From Antedon mediterranea (lineage: Eukaryota; Echinodermata; Crinoidea; Comatulida; Antedonidae), in assembly GCF_964355755.1 (NCBI RefSeq), contig NC_092675.1:24592412-24656411 (forward strand): a DNA stretch of 64,000 nucleotides. The letters run 5' to 3'. The position numbers and the translations under genes were made by a program. Below the pieces are notes generated by a model that did no database searches, was not told the DNA's origin, and worked only from the letters and a program-made list of their open reading frames with translations. This document shows positions 22,296 to 35,700 of this stretch, piece after piece. How positions within the stretch are numbered: position 1 is the stretch's first letter; the number at the start of each line of letters is the position of its first letter.

Positions 22296-25110
22296 ATGTA
22301 TACCTTAAGCCTAGTTTGTATTATTCACATTTCAGCTGCATTCGCTTTCGAGGCAACATTTGTTCGCAACACTTCCGAAATTGTTTCTGATACACCTTTT
22401 CCTCCGAACTACTCGGGTTCAAGAACCGAAGATGAGGTTCAGCACATCCATGATTTTCACGAACTTTGGTATGTTATTTTGGAAGAAGCTAGGCTGAACA
22501 GAATGGAACAAAACTCATCAACTCCGACATATATGTTAGATTTATATCGGTCAGTTAAGGGACCAAAGTCGACGATTCACCCATCAGAGGTGGAAGCATC
22601 AGTTATTCAGGATTCGGATACCGTAAGGAGTTTTTTACCGTTGGAATCAGGTAGGCTATTAAATTATTTTAAACGAAGTGTTTAATTACTTTACAGTGCA
22701 AATGTTTATTCAGTTGTTTACTGACTTTATAAATAAAATATCAAGAAAACCACAAATCATATTACTCAAAGAGTCTCCCAAAATAATCTGTTTAACATTT
22801 TTGTTAAATAATAGGCAATTGTAGGCCTAATGTCATAAAAAACTTTTTAACTAACATTTGCCTACGAAAGTGAATAACTTATTACAATTGCAAAATGGCC
22901 TATGCAAGGTTTGATTAATCTTCGTTTTTTATGCTTAGGCCTACATGGGACAATTTTAGTTAGGCCTATAAAAATAATTATTATAATGAAGACTTATATT
23001 TAGGCTATGTTATTGTCGCGTAAGCAAACACATCATACACATTTGATTAAAATATTCTAATGCTTTCTAAAGTTAACTACCGATTGTAAAATCCTGAATC
23101 TACTTACCGTTTCAATGTATTGTTTGGGTATTTAGACAGATAAATCGGCTTAAATTAGTCGTATTAGTGTCATAATACTAAGTTAACTTGCTTTGTTCTT
23201 CTCATCGAACTTAAAGTACACAACTTTACTGCCACTTATTTGTTAAGCTATTTTGTAAAAGGAACTTTGTAAGGAGCTAACGTTTGCCTAATTGTTAACG
23301 TTTTAAAGCAAAGAGATTAGCGTGTCATTTTCTTTAGTAGTAAACTGCCATCGATTAATGACACTCCAAACTTTTTATTCACATAACAACATAACAAAAT
23401 TCAGTATATTTTAATCACAAGTTATTGACTTTTTTGTTTAATGAGTTTCTAAAAAAAGTTTTTTTTTTAAATTTGTGTGTTAAATGTGTATTTCATGCTA
23501 TTCAGAATGTAAAATACCTGAACAAACACTTAGAAAATTTAACTCAAAGGGTATTTATTTTTGGCGTTGTATATTTCCTTGAATGCATCTTTTAGGCCTA
23601 GTATATCATCAAAAAACCCATTTTAGGCCTATTTTTCTTTGTGCGCTGCTCTAGACGTTTTTGCGCCTCCGGCTAGTAATCTCGAGCGTTTTATGTTTGT
23701 TCATTTTCTCTACTTAGTGCATACTACATAGAATAAACACACAAATAACAGTAACAAGCTGAATAAGTTCGACCCATAAGATATAAAATATCTCATGTTA
23801 TACGGTTTTATGTTATTCACAGATATTAAAGAAGATCAAGGAAGGTTTAGTTTTAACCTCTCTGTCATTGAACCCGAAGAAGACATCCGACTATGTGAAG
23901 TTCGTGTTTCAAATAGATTGTTTCGATGGACTGATTCCGACGAGGTCCGAATCAGTATATACCAAACATGTAACAAGCGTTGCCAGAATCCAGACGCCTG
24001 TATCTCTTCTACAAGAATTTCAACAACAAAGTTTTCTTTAACAATTGATAAGGATGAAGATCAATATGTATTTGATATTACACGGCCAATACGTTATGCA
24101 TTACAAATGGAACGTTCTTCGTATTGTGCTCTTGAGATAGTTATAACAGATGACGAGGAGTTACATGATAGTGGTGGTCGAAGCAGACGGGAGATACTTG
24201 GAAGAATTGATGTAGCTTCTGGGATGTTCATACCGACAGAAACAGCAGGCAGAAGTAACAGAACCGATAATGTTGTGTTAGTGGCGTTTACTCGTGATAC
24301 AAGTCCTAAGAATGTCTTGAGAGATGCCAAGGTTCATGAAAACTCTGCTACGTCTTTTCAAACTGAAATTGTAGATACCGGGCGAGAGCGTCGGGATCTC
24401 AGAGAGGACAGGCGACGAAAGAAAGAGCGGGATAGAAATAAAGAGAAAAAGCAACAACAAGAAATAGAGAAATATAAAAAGCTTGCATCTGAACTGCTAG
24501 AAGTACCAACATGTCAGAGAGTAAGCTTTGAGGTAATTCAGTTACAATTTTCTACGCCTTCATCTCCCTATGTATTATTGACCTTTCTTCTACGGATAAC
24601 TCTTTTTTTCTTAATCGTCACATTATCTGTTAAATCTTTCGTTATTTTCTTCTTTTACATTTGACAATATCCGGATAGTTTACAGAAATAGTTTATTTAA
24701 AGAAAAAAAGGTATACTTTTTTGCAAGTTTGTATGAAAAGAAGGAAATTGGAAGTCGTTGTTTAAGTTTTACAATTATATTATTATATTATTATTATATA
24801 GTGTTGTTCTTTTCTCACTCCTCAGATAAACTTTCAGCAGATTGGATGGAGTCGTTGGATCATCTACCCGCAAAATTTCGAGGCGTACCGGTGTGAGGGA
24901 AGTTGTATGGGTCCTATGACCTCTGAACACAACCCCAGCAACCACGCTGTCATGCAAAGTCTTGTGAACCAGAAGAGACCAGATTTAGTGCCACCGGTTT
25001 GCTGTGTTCCTACTAAGTTGGTACCATTGAGTATGTTATATTTTGAACAAGGTACAATCGCCTTGAAAAAACATGATGAAATGGTGGTTACTGAATGCGG
25101 GTGTCGATAG
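22296..25110 (+). CDS. nodal: Nodal, TGF-beta family ligand (3 exons, complete)
   Basis: Secreted morphogen precursor; Nodal signals through activin-type receptors and Smad2/3. Exons 22296-22650, 23823-24532 and 24826-25110 join in frame (phases 1 and 0) to 449 aa. MYTLSLVCIIHISAAFAF is a signal peptide. The prodomain has N-glycosylation sites (NTS, NYS, NSS, NLS, NRT). RERR at about residues 306-309 is a furin-type site, followed by a long basic, charged stretch. The mature domain has the seven-cysteine pattern C...CEGSC...CC...CGC. WSRWIIYPQNFEAYRCEGSC, NPSNHAVMQSL, KLVPLSMLYFEQG and MVVTECGCR match Nodal (human WIIYPKQYNAYRCEGEC, PLSMLYVDNG, MIVEECGC) rather than BMP or activin. The start is the first in-frame ATG after a stop. 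AATAAA lies 160 bp past the stop codon. Confidence 0.95.
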
Positions 25111-25270
25111 TCTGTCCACATTCCAAAGTTCCAATTTTTTCCCCAAATTATCATAAATGTCACAATAATAATGCAGTATAAAAGTCAATTTAATGATGAA
25201 TTCGAGGTCACAATTCTTGAGCTTTGCCGTTCCGTGCGATTAGCTGAATTGATAGTGATTAGTAAAATGG

Positions 25271-25276
25271 AATAAA
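25271..25276 (+). terminator. Poly(A) signal of Nodal
   Basis: Canonical AATAAA, the first one downstream of the Nodal stop codon at 25110. Confidence 0.6.
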
Positions 25277-25589
25277 GTAAATTTATTTTGAAGCAAAATG
25301 TTCGTTATTTATATTTGTTCAAATTATATTAATACTGTATTATTTTCACCGAAATCTTCTATAACTTAAACACATTATAATGCTTTATTTGAGATGTATA
25401 TTAATAACAGTACGGCATCAAAACAGAGTCCAGATTAAAAAAAAATGTTGCTTTAAGTTATTGCTTTAATTCGTTTTGATACATTCAATTAAACTATAAT
25501 ATATAATACAAATAAAATAACAAAACACAATTCCCATCCCGCAAAAAGAAGATACAATTGTGTTTTCACTACCTCTGTTTTCATATTTA

Positions 25590-25981
25590 AGGCACATTTA
25601 CACTAGGACGATAACGATCGACGATAAGTAGCCTATTATAAGCATGCATATTTTTTACATAAAACAAAAGAAATTAGAAAGGGTTTCGTTCTAAAACTAT
25701 AGGATAATCATTTATGCTGTCTAAAATGATATTTTAAAAATTTCAATCAAATGAGGTCATGGTAAATAAAAACAATAAAATCGTTGTATTGTCACGATAT
25801 TATTTTTCTTATAATCATGACGTCATTTGATTGGACGTTTTAAAATATCATATCCATCAAAGACTGCATAAATGATTATTCTATAGTTTTTTAGAACGAA
25901 AACCTTTCTAATTTCTTTTGATTTATGTATGAAAAATGTCTATTTATCGTCGATCGTTATCGTCCTAGTGTAAATAGGCCT
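25590..25981. mobile_element. Foldback MITE, PIF/Harbinger-like
   Basis: Inverted ends AGGC.(C)ATTTACACTAGGACG, continuing through ATAACGATCGACGATAA. Further mirrored blocks (TCTAATTTCTTTTG / CAAAAGAAATTAGA) make nearly the whole 392 bp a hairpin. TTA at 25587-25589 and 25982-25984 is a TWA-type target duplication. Confidence 0.8.
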
Positions 25982-26608
25982 TTAGTCTGCACTGATATTA
26001 TTTATATTAACAGATTTATATTTCATAATGATATATTAATAATTTATTTTCTTATTTTCAATTAAATATAGTTAAATTAATGATATTATTAACACCTTGT
26101 TAGTAATAATATCAATAATAAAAATTCAGTATATACCATAGATAGAACATTTCTATCATGTTACATGTCTACTACCATAAATAAATAACTTTATTTGAAC
26201 AGACGCTTTTAGAACAGCGGCACACGTTTTATGACGGTGCGTTCATAAGTTTAAAGAAAAAGAAAAGGAAATGAATTATACAATAGTTGATTAACAAATT
26301 AAAGTATGAAAATAAACTTTAAGATCAACGAATACAGTATACCATATTACCATAGTTAAGATACTGTACAGTGTAAAGGCCATGGAATGAGAATTATAAC
26401 CAACAAAAGTGTCACACAGGCATAACATTAATTTGTTAGTCAATATATAGGCCTAGATTATTGCACATGAAAAGTACTAATACATCTAGTCTATGATACT
26501 GTGTGAGAACTGGAACCCGAATAGATAAAAATAATCACATCGTTTAGCAGATATACACTGTCGCCCAATATAATCAATGAGTTTAAGATTAATTAACATC
26601 GGAAGTGA

Positions 26609-26614
26609 TTTATT
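26609..26614 (-). terminator. Candidate poly(A) signal of the SV2-related transporter
   Basis: AATAAA on the minus strand, about 160 bp past the stop codon at 26772. Confidence 0.45.
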
Positions 26615-26771
26615 TAATTAGTTAAAGTATTAGTTTCTACGAAACCTAAAGTACTATAGAGACGTAATGAAAATAAAAAGGTTTATAAGATGATTCAGGT
26701 CTGAGTTATAAAAATAGCCATTGAATTGTCCACTTATGGTCACGGAATCATCTTGATACTAATTTCGATAG

Positions 26772-29700
26772 TTATTTTATAAATGATGTTTCTTCTTCCT
26801 CAATCAGGCGTGTGAAATCCTATATATTTGCAAAAAAAAAAAAAACAAATAAAAGTAATAGTAATAATGTATAATGTAATAAAAATTAATAATGTAATCA
26901 CAGTAAGAGATTTGTGAAAGTTACTATTAAAATAAATATACATAACATTTTAAGGATACAGCACTATATTATGCTACCATCATCGCGCGACCGTCTGTGC
27001 AAAACCCCACTATATTATAATAATGTCATCATCAGCATACATATTGCAAGTTTATGAATGGAAAAGCATCTGCTTTATGTTAATAATGTATTGATCATCA
27101 TTATTTTCTATTTTCATAATAAATTATAGTTTGGTAAAATCATAATTGTTTGATATCGATCCGAGTAATAATCAAAACATAGTAATGAGACGCTAAATCA
27201 AATATAAATTATTGATGCGTTTTATGGAACCTTCCTAATAATCTAAACTAACCAATATCAAACGTATACACACGCCATTTTAAGAATAAATACAGAAGGA
27301 ATAAACCAGGGTGATGATAAACCTCGTGCATTTTCTGAACGATTTTAACGAAGGTTAAAATTCCTACCCAAGTGAATCACATTTATTATTATTACAGAAG
27401 ATCAGATCAGATCATCAGAATAATAAATACGTAAACTTGTGGCCAAATCTGACATGAAAAAGAACATAGTATAAAGCTTGGTTCTTCCCACTATGACGCT
27501 ATGACGGTAGGGACGTCAGCGCAATACCAAGTAATTTGACCAATCACAAGCGATAACTGTGCGAAATGTCGTCTCGTTACGCTTACGTCCTTGTGGTGGA
27601 GCACGAAGCTTTTCATAAAACAGTTTTACAATTTTGTTAGGATGGATTAGATAGGGATTGAATAATGTTACTTCAATTCCATTCATAAGATTTTAAATAA
27701 ATAAGATGATTTAATTTTACCTCCATATTTTCCCCTCTTGTTTCTTTCATGTGAGTAAGAGGAATTATACAACATATAATGCTCGTTGCAGTTAATACTA
27801 TTAGTGACATTTCACGGTTTTGATGCATAAGAACCTGAAAATTAATTGATAGTTGACCTAAATTTCCATTTGCTAATATAACTTTTTTTCATTTTTATCC
27901 TTAAAACAACACGTTTTTGTCATTCCATTTTATCAGATATCACTGAGCATCGTTAATAGTTAATGATGTTTAGAAACATGATTATAATATAGCAGTAGTA
28001 AAATAATTAATAATTAATAGATTAATTAAAATTAAGATTAACTTTAAGATTTGAATTTTAAAAAAAAGAAATTTAAGATTGGTATCCTTTGTATCAGTTG
28101 ACACTCTATTTTTAATGTCTAAATTAAATACCAAAAAAATAAAAAGACAATTATTTACATTCACCCATCAAATAAACTAATACAAAATAATTAAAAAAAA
28201 TTAGTACTCCACATAAATCATTGCTCTATTTGGGAATATCTAACAGGAAGAGTTTCATAGTCCTACTCCGTCCTTATTCAATTTACAATATGTGTTTGTC
28301 AATTAATTAACATACCTGTGTAGCTAATGGCGAGATTGCAGCTCCTACCATACCAACTGCCATGGAACTACCCACACCAATTCCACGCAATGATGTGGGG
28401 TAAATCTCTAAGGCGTACATGTGTAAAATTGTGAATATTCCTGCTGTAAATGCTAAGGAACCTGCTAGCCAAAATGTTAACATTACTCTGATAAATAAAA
28501 TACAAACATTTTGAATTAGATTTACAGACTGTTATTATTATTATTATTATTATTATAAATTGTCACTAATTTCACGTTTTTATTGGCATTAGGTATATTT
28601 TTGTAAATGAAACGTCACTATCAGACGGGTCTACTACCTATAGCTATCTAGTTATTTATTTTTAATTTGGAGGGCAGGACCGTACCATCCGTTGTAAATG
28701 GTGTGTAGTTTTACCCAGTTTTTTTATACTGTTTATTCTTCTTTTTCTGGCAACATTTTAAAATGATAGTAGGCCTACTGCTTGCCGATTTTCTCCACAT
28801 TTGACCAGCATGACCGGAACAATCCCCATTAATGTTCACAGCTTAGAATCCCATTTTTTGATTGTCTCTAGTTTAAAGACCTCTTATACTGCGATGTTTT
28901 AAACATATTAACTTACTTGCCAGTAAAGAAAACCATCATAAGAAACGACAACGCAGATCCAAAAGAATTTAGTGACAAAGTGTAAGGCCTCCCTATCTTT
29001 TCAACAAGCCACACATTAAGTGGTACTCCTGCAAATATGTAAATCGAAATAAGATTAACATGGATTTCTACTTATAATAAGCTATGCCACAGAGATTCCT
29101 CCTTTTGTTTTGTAAGGATTATTTATGTATGTTTATGATTATGTGAATGGAAATAAATAAAGAAAGAAAGAACACTTCACTATGCTGAACATTCAAAATT
29201 GTCCAAAATGTTACTAAACTTTAAGGGTTAGGCCTATAGGTTTACCAAATTACCAGACGTAACCTACAATTAGAAATAGGCCTTCATAGGCCTATAGCTT
29301 TCACGATGCATCTGGTAAATGGTTTCGATACCATTTTTTTCGTACTAAATTTGTGTAAAATATAATTGGTCGATGACACGGTCTCAATTATTCTTAACTT
29401 ACCGAGTAGTTCGCCAAAGGAGGCTATACTTAACAGTATAAAACTATCAGTGTTAAATTTCATATTGCAAGATGCATCAAGTTCATCTATAGATTCATTT
29501 CTATCAATCATAAAGCTGATACCGGAGACTTGAACTACGTCAGTGCTACCTACATATATCCCATAATATGTGAATATACCGCAAAAGAACAGCAACCAAA
29601 CCCGGACTGTGACCCACAAGTAAGCTGGACGAAACAACTCCTGTATACGACCACGACCTTTTTGCTGAAAGCAATTATCATTACTTAGTTGCATGTATAT

Positions 29701-32700
29701 AATAACGGTTTTTCTACTTCCTCAAAGACTACACATTCAGAATTTAAAATCAGTAAACGTATTTAGAAAATTAGACTGCTATAATATTAGTAATGAAATG
29801 ATCATATTCTTTATCATTAGAATTAGGGCTAATAATATACATAATTATACTGTAAACCAAGTCATGTAGTGACAAGTGAATTGAATTTCTTTTCATTTAT
29901 CATAATTAAATAATTCAAAAAAATTAAGTCTTTTTGTGCGTTCAATCAGATTTAGGTATTTATTTGCTCAGGTAGAAAACACACCTCTTTTAGTCTTTCT
30001 AAACGTCCTGGTGGAAGTGTACAAGAATTGTTTTCGGCAACCATTCGAAGTACTTTTTCGGCCATATGTACCTGACCAGTTACGTTGTAAAACCGTGGTG
30101 ATTCAGGTAGAAACTGGAAAAGGGACAAACATAATTTATCATAAGCATCATACTGTACTGAAATTGATAATAGCTAAATGGTAATATTTATAATTTCGTT
30201 TCAATATAATATTTTATAGTGACTTTTAAAAACGATATGTTTACTGGTTTTAATTATTTAATAATGCCACAGGCATTACGTCAGAATTGTTAATGATTAA
30301 TTATAAGATATCAATAATAAAAGACATTTTTATGATATCATAGTTTAAAGGACGTAGCATAAAACGTACACGTTCGTTATAATATAACTCACTTTAGGCC
30401 CAAGACTTTTTTTATACTTACAGCCCAGCTTATTATCATCACTAGAAAATAAAGGAATGCAGTTGTTGCAACATAACTTCTCCAGCCTAACCATGGTATA
30501 ATAGCAGCTCCAACAAGAAAACGAGTCCCGCTACCAATTATCCAAAATAACTGAATAACGTGAAACAATACTTTGAATGAGAATACGGCATAAGAGATCG
30601 TCATATACAACATTAAGTGGCAAATATAGTTCCTTTAATAGTGAAAGTCCAATATTGATTCGCGTTTCGATTCGAATCGTATATCTACTAATTTGATTAT
30701 CTCTGCTTTTATAAAATAACAGTTTCTATAGTAGGCCTAAAAGGGTGTATTAAAAAAAAAAAAAAATTAAAAAAATTTTTTTTTTTCAGGGGATACATAG
30801 TATTTTATAGTACAGTTGAAATAACTTACTTGTTGAATGATAAGAATCTTTCTATGCTGAGGTTTAAGAAACTCAGAAAATAAACCTACCCTATAAAAAA
30901 GTGAAGGAAAAAATACCACAAATATTAAAAACATCATTTTAGTCCTGATTTTGCAAATAGACCAAATTAGGTTTATTATATATAGATAATGTTGTATGCT
31001 TGTACGTTAAAGTTCACACAATTTTGAAGAATTCCTGAATTTGATTGCGAATACCATTAACCAACTTAACATGCTATTGCGTTTGATATGAGGAAAATCA
31101 ATTATATTGATGTAAAAAGCTAAATTCTCGAGTTATCTGTATTAATATGGGCCAGAAAATTAAACAGCACGCCCTCTGTCGCTCTCTTTATTTTTTTCCA
31201 AGAATTCCACATAGTTAATTAATTTATTGCATTTATTTCATTAAAGTATATCTCAATGAATACACCCATTGTTTACCACAGTTCTTTCTTAATTTTCGTT
31301 CGAATTTATATTATTTTCAATGAAATTCTACGAAGCATAAGAAGTAATTCTAGAACGATAATAAATAAAACATAATTTAAATTTATTTTGCAATTCAGGA
31401 AATAATCATTGCCTGACAACCACAACAGACATTATGAATAGACGACTAGAGACAATTACAATCACAGCTTAACGATTCCAATCTTTTCAGTCTGTATTTA
31501 AAGCAGCAATGTTTTCATACAAAACACGTATAAATGGGCTACCATAATTATTATGATACTTTCTTATTATGATTAAAGAAAGAATTAGACAAAGAAAGTG
31601 AATTATAGTAGGCCCTAACATCATAACCATAACATCATAACTATAAAGCATATTAAGTATTTCATATTGGAAACGATAGGCCTATTTAAATGACGGTGTG
31701 TAGGAGGCGTAGAATGTTTAATTTTAATGTGTTATAACTGTAATTACATATACACAGTGTTTTGTCATTAGATGTACTTTTGAAAAGCTATGTAAAATAC
31801 CGTATTACTCACATAACCCGGCGAGATACTGAAGCTCCGCTGACAAGACGTAAGAGCATAAGCCACACGTTATTTGGAGAGAATATTAAAAGGAATACGT
31901 AGAAGAAGTGCCATACATTTAATAACATTAAAATCTGAAAAAAAAAGTAAGTTAGATTTAAAATCCAATAGTGCATACAGACGACCGAATGTAATATTAT
32001 AGTAATTTTATTTCAATATCAACTGTTCTGATCTCATCAAAGAATAACAACCAAAAATAATAATATATTTGATAAAATTTCAATTCAAAACGAAACGTCT
32101 GATACAATTTCGCGTGGAGTCTATGTTCTTAAAAACATGATTCAAACTGTGAAAAGTCTATTTTTAGGAATGAAAACCTTTTAATTATTGCGACACAAGA
32201 GTGCATTTTCACACACCAAGAACCTGTAGTAAAAATAGGTCGTGAATTCGATGCGTTTTATTCACAACTTCATTCAGAAAAATGGCTACTACCAGTAGTA
32301 ACATTTGATGATTAGTATACTGTACTAAATCTATCATGCCAATATGAAAAAAAAAATCATTAACTCATGTTCATATACTAGGATAAAGTAGTAAAAAATT
32401 CAGCCAATGTTAAAAAGTGAGGAAAGAAATGATGGTGGTAAAGGTATGCCTGACATTATAGATATTTGTTTTCATTACAAATATTTACCGGTCGGCGTCC
32501 AAATCGATCAGCAAACTCGCCAAATTTTGCTTGCCCAATGATCCGCGGTATAAAATATGCCTGTGTAAAAAAGAAAGAAAAAACACTATTACGAATGCAA
32601 AATGACCTTGAAGTATAATATAACTAAGTAGCGGTACTTACAGTAGGTTCAATTTCTTTTATGGTATTAATTTTACAAATTAGAATTTTCACTCTAAGAA

Positions 32701-35700
32701 AATAATAATAATACCAAAGTGCAAAATCTCTCGTGAAGACAAAATGTTTCCGTAATGATTAATTTTTTGTTGACCTATGATACAATAAACATGCAATGAT
32801 TCGACATATGAATGTATATACCTGTACTGCAATTACACGCCGAACACCAGTTTCTCTTGTTGTTGCGCTTACCCAAGTTAGTTAGTTTGCATCGATATTC
32901 ATTTCGGTCGTGTAATACTTAGGTTCTATAAGGCTCATGGTTATTCCCAAGACTTTTTGACCGGAATTTTTTGTCCTGAAAATTCCGCCCCATCTTTCCT
33001 ATGATATTATCCCCCGGACCTTCACACTAGCATCATATTTAAATCACACTTATTCAGAAAAAATTAACCCACTCTTTTTAGTTCCTCTTCGATAGATGGA
33101 GAAGAATACCAGGTAATAGAGTAATTATTCCCTTTGTTGTTTGAGTAGGTAAGGTCTAAATGGAGGTTCACAGAAAAACAAAAAATAATATTCTCACTTC
33201 CTGACCGGATTGTAAATTTCAATTTCGAGACAATTGCATGTTGTGGTTTTACCGCCCTCAATCCGTGACACAGGTTTAAAATATCTCCTTAATACATTGC
33301 TTTATGATTTTGGCAAGAGTGGAATGGAAAAAAAATGTAACATGGCGTCATGTAGTATTTGGGTTCATAGTAATTTGATTTGTAACGCATTACTGCTAAG
33401 ACGACACTTGTCTTCAGAAAGCTTATGCTTGAAAATCGATACATACAAGACTCCAGAGGGCAGTGAGCGACAGTACTTATATAATTGTTTTCTCACTTTC
33501 ATTCAATAAATCATGCATAATTGCTATCATTTTGACGCTGCATTGCAAAACATTTTTTTAATGCTTAATTAATATTGCAGAAATAGAATATCAACTGGCC
33601 ATTTAGAAAAATGAATTAGAGATTACTGTTCTAATATTCCTGCAGTGATAAAACCGCATATTAAATTAATAATGTGGAAACAGTCAGAATTAACGTTAAA
33701 CTCTCTGAAACACTCAATCAATTAACAAATCCAATAAATTAATTAATAAATAAATCAATCAATCAATCAAATAAATAAATGCTATGTTTTATTGGTTTAC
33801 AAATATTAAGACCAGAGCAGTAAATAAGTTTATCGATGATAATTTTATTAGTACATCATCGTAAATGCTGTATAAAAGCCGAATGTAGCTGTAAGACGCC
33901 GCAAGTAATGTTGACAATGTACAAATAAGATTAAAATATCATTAGCCATTAGTGACAATCAGTTTACAAATTAAGACCAAAGCTCCAAGCATGCTTATAA
34001 TAAATTAGCACATCATCAAAACCAATAGAAATTTAGCTGTGAGTCGTCACAAGATATGTTTTTTATGAATAGGATTAAAATATCATTAGACAAAATTACT
34101 AAATTCAATAATTTTAAATCCTATTTAATTTATGATTACATTTGCTGAATTATCACCGTCAAAGAACACTTCTCGAGTATTGATTAAGAAGTTCACTTTA
34201 AATATAATCAGACCTTTAAGAACGAGAAAACACTAGAAGCGTTTTCATAGTAATTTGAGATGATGTTCGCTTATACTCTTGTTTGTTGCCAAAGTGTAGG
34301 CGGTTAGTACGGTTTAAACTAGGACCTATAATCAATTCTGATAGAAATGATGATTGACTGAAAAGAAAATGGGAGAGCGCATAACACACATAGTGAAGTA
34401 GAACATCGTTAAACCGGCGTTTTAGGCTAATACCGTTTCCCAACAATCGATAACATAAAACAACAATTAAACATGACCTTATTAAAGGAGTGAGAAACGC
34501 AATGTGCTTTACTGCGTACTGAAAAGTCCTAAATAAATTATAAATGTCATTTTGAGTACAATAGGCCTAACAGGGATGAGCAACACCAATTACATAACAG
34601 CACCATGTCGTCATCTACCGTATTTATAGATGATGTGTGGTTCTTTCAGGGTGTCGATATAATTCGCGGTGGTAGTAGGGAGAGGTTGTCGGAGAGGTTG
34701 TCAAAGAGGTAGGCCTACCTACCTTGTGTGTAAATCGAGACCTCTTTTAGAAAGAGGTGTAGAAACAGAAATGGATCACTGGTAGAACAAACCCGTTACG
34801 CTACTCACATACCTTCAAACCATGGAGGTAAAATATTCAAAAATCAAAAACAATTACATCAAAACTAATGTAATGGGTCTACTTTTACGAGAATTTATAG
34901 GAATTCAATCATTGTAATAGGAGTCATATAACTTAACAATGGAGACTATGTGTGATAGATTTACATAAACTAATTCTACGCTCTATACTTACAGAAGATA
35001 ATAATCCTATTTGAAGACTATTAAATCCCATGTAACATGTCAACGATGGCCCAATTACCGATATCATTCCTACGTCACACGCCGTAGCCATCTACAATAC
35101 AAAAATATATACATAACATCAATTATATTGTGTACAGGCCTAAACCTGAATATGAATAGTGACCACAAGAAACTGTAAATAATATGGATGACAATGGTTG
35201 GGATATTTAAATAGAAAATGCGACCAGTTAAATAGAAAAGAAAATTAAAAAATGTGTTGATTGAGAAGAAAAAGCAAGAATAATGACAGTGATAAAAAGA
35301 AACATGGAATAGAGTATACAAAACACAAACACAAACTGGATTGGCTGAAATAATGGAGATGGGGATGACAATAATAGTGAAAATGACAAAGATGCCGGAA
35401 TGACTAAACAAACCTACCAGAGAAATGTTTAAAAACAATTTGGAAGATTTAGGATGACTATAACAAGGCATTTAATAAAAAGGCAAATTGCCTTAAAATT
35501 TAAATGTGACATGTTTCGAGAAACTATTCTCATCATCAGAACAGTAAACAACGCCTATAGTGCTTATATACCAATAGGAAGATACACGGCGGAAAATACT
35601 AAAGAATGTGGCAGATATACATTATTGGTGGGGTTGTGGCAGAGAAAAACACTGGTGAGAATGACATGAGATGAGATGAGCTGCGGGTTGGATTGACAAC

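Larger units (their letters stand above)
25111..26771. other. Intergenic region between convergent Nodal and transporter genes
   Basis: Holds the Nodal poly(A) signal, a 392 bp palindromic MITE (25590-25981), AT-rich sequence and the transporter 3' UTR. No further coding sequence was recognised. Confidence 0.7.

Noticed and set aside
24094-24460. Antisense open frames over Nodal exon 2
   Set aside because: Shadows of the sense coding sequence without recognisable similarity.
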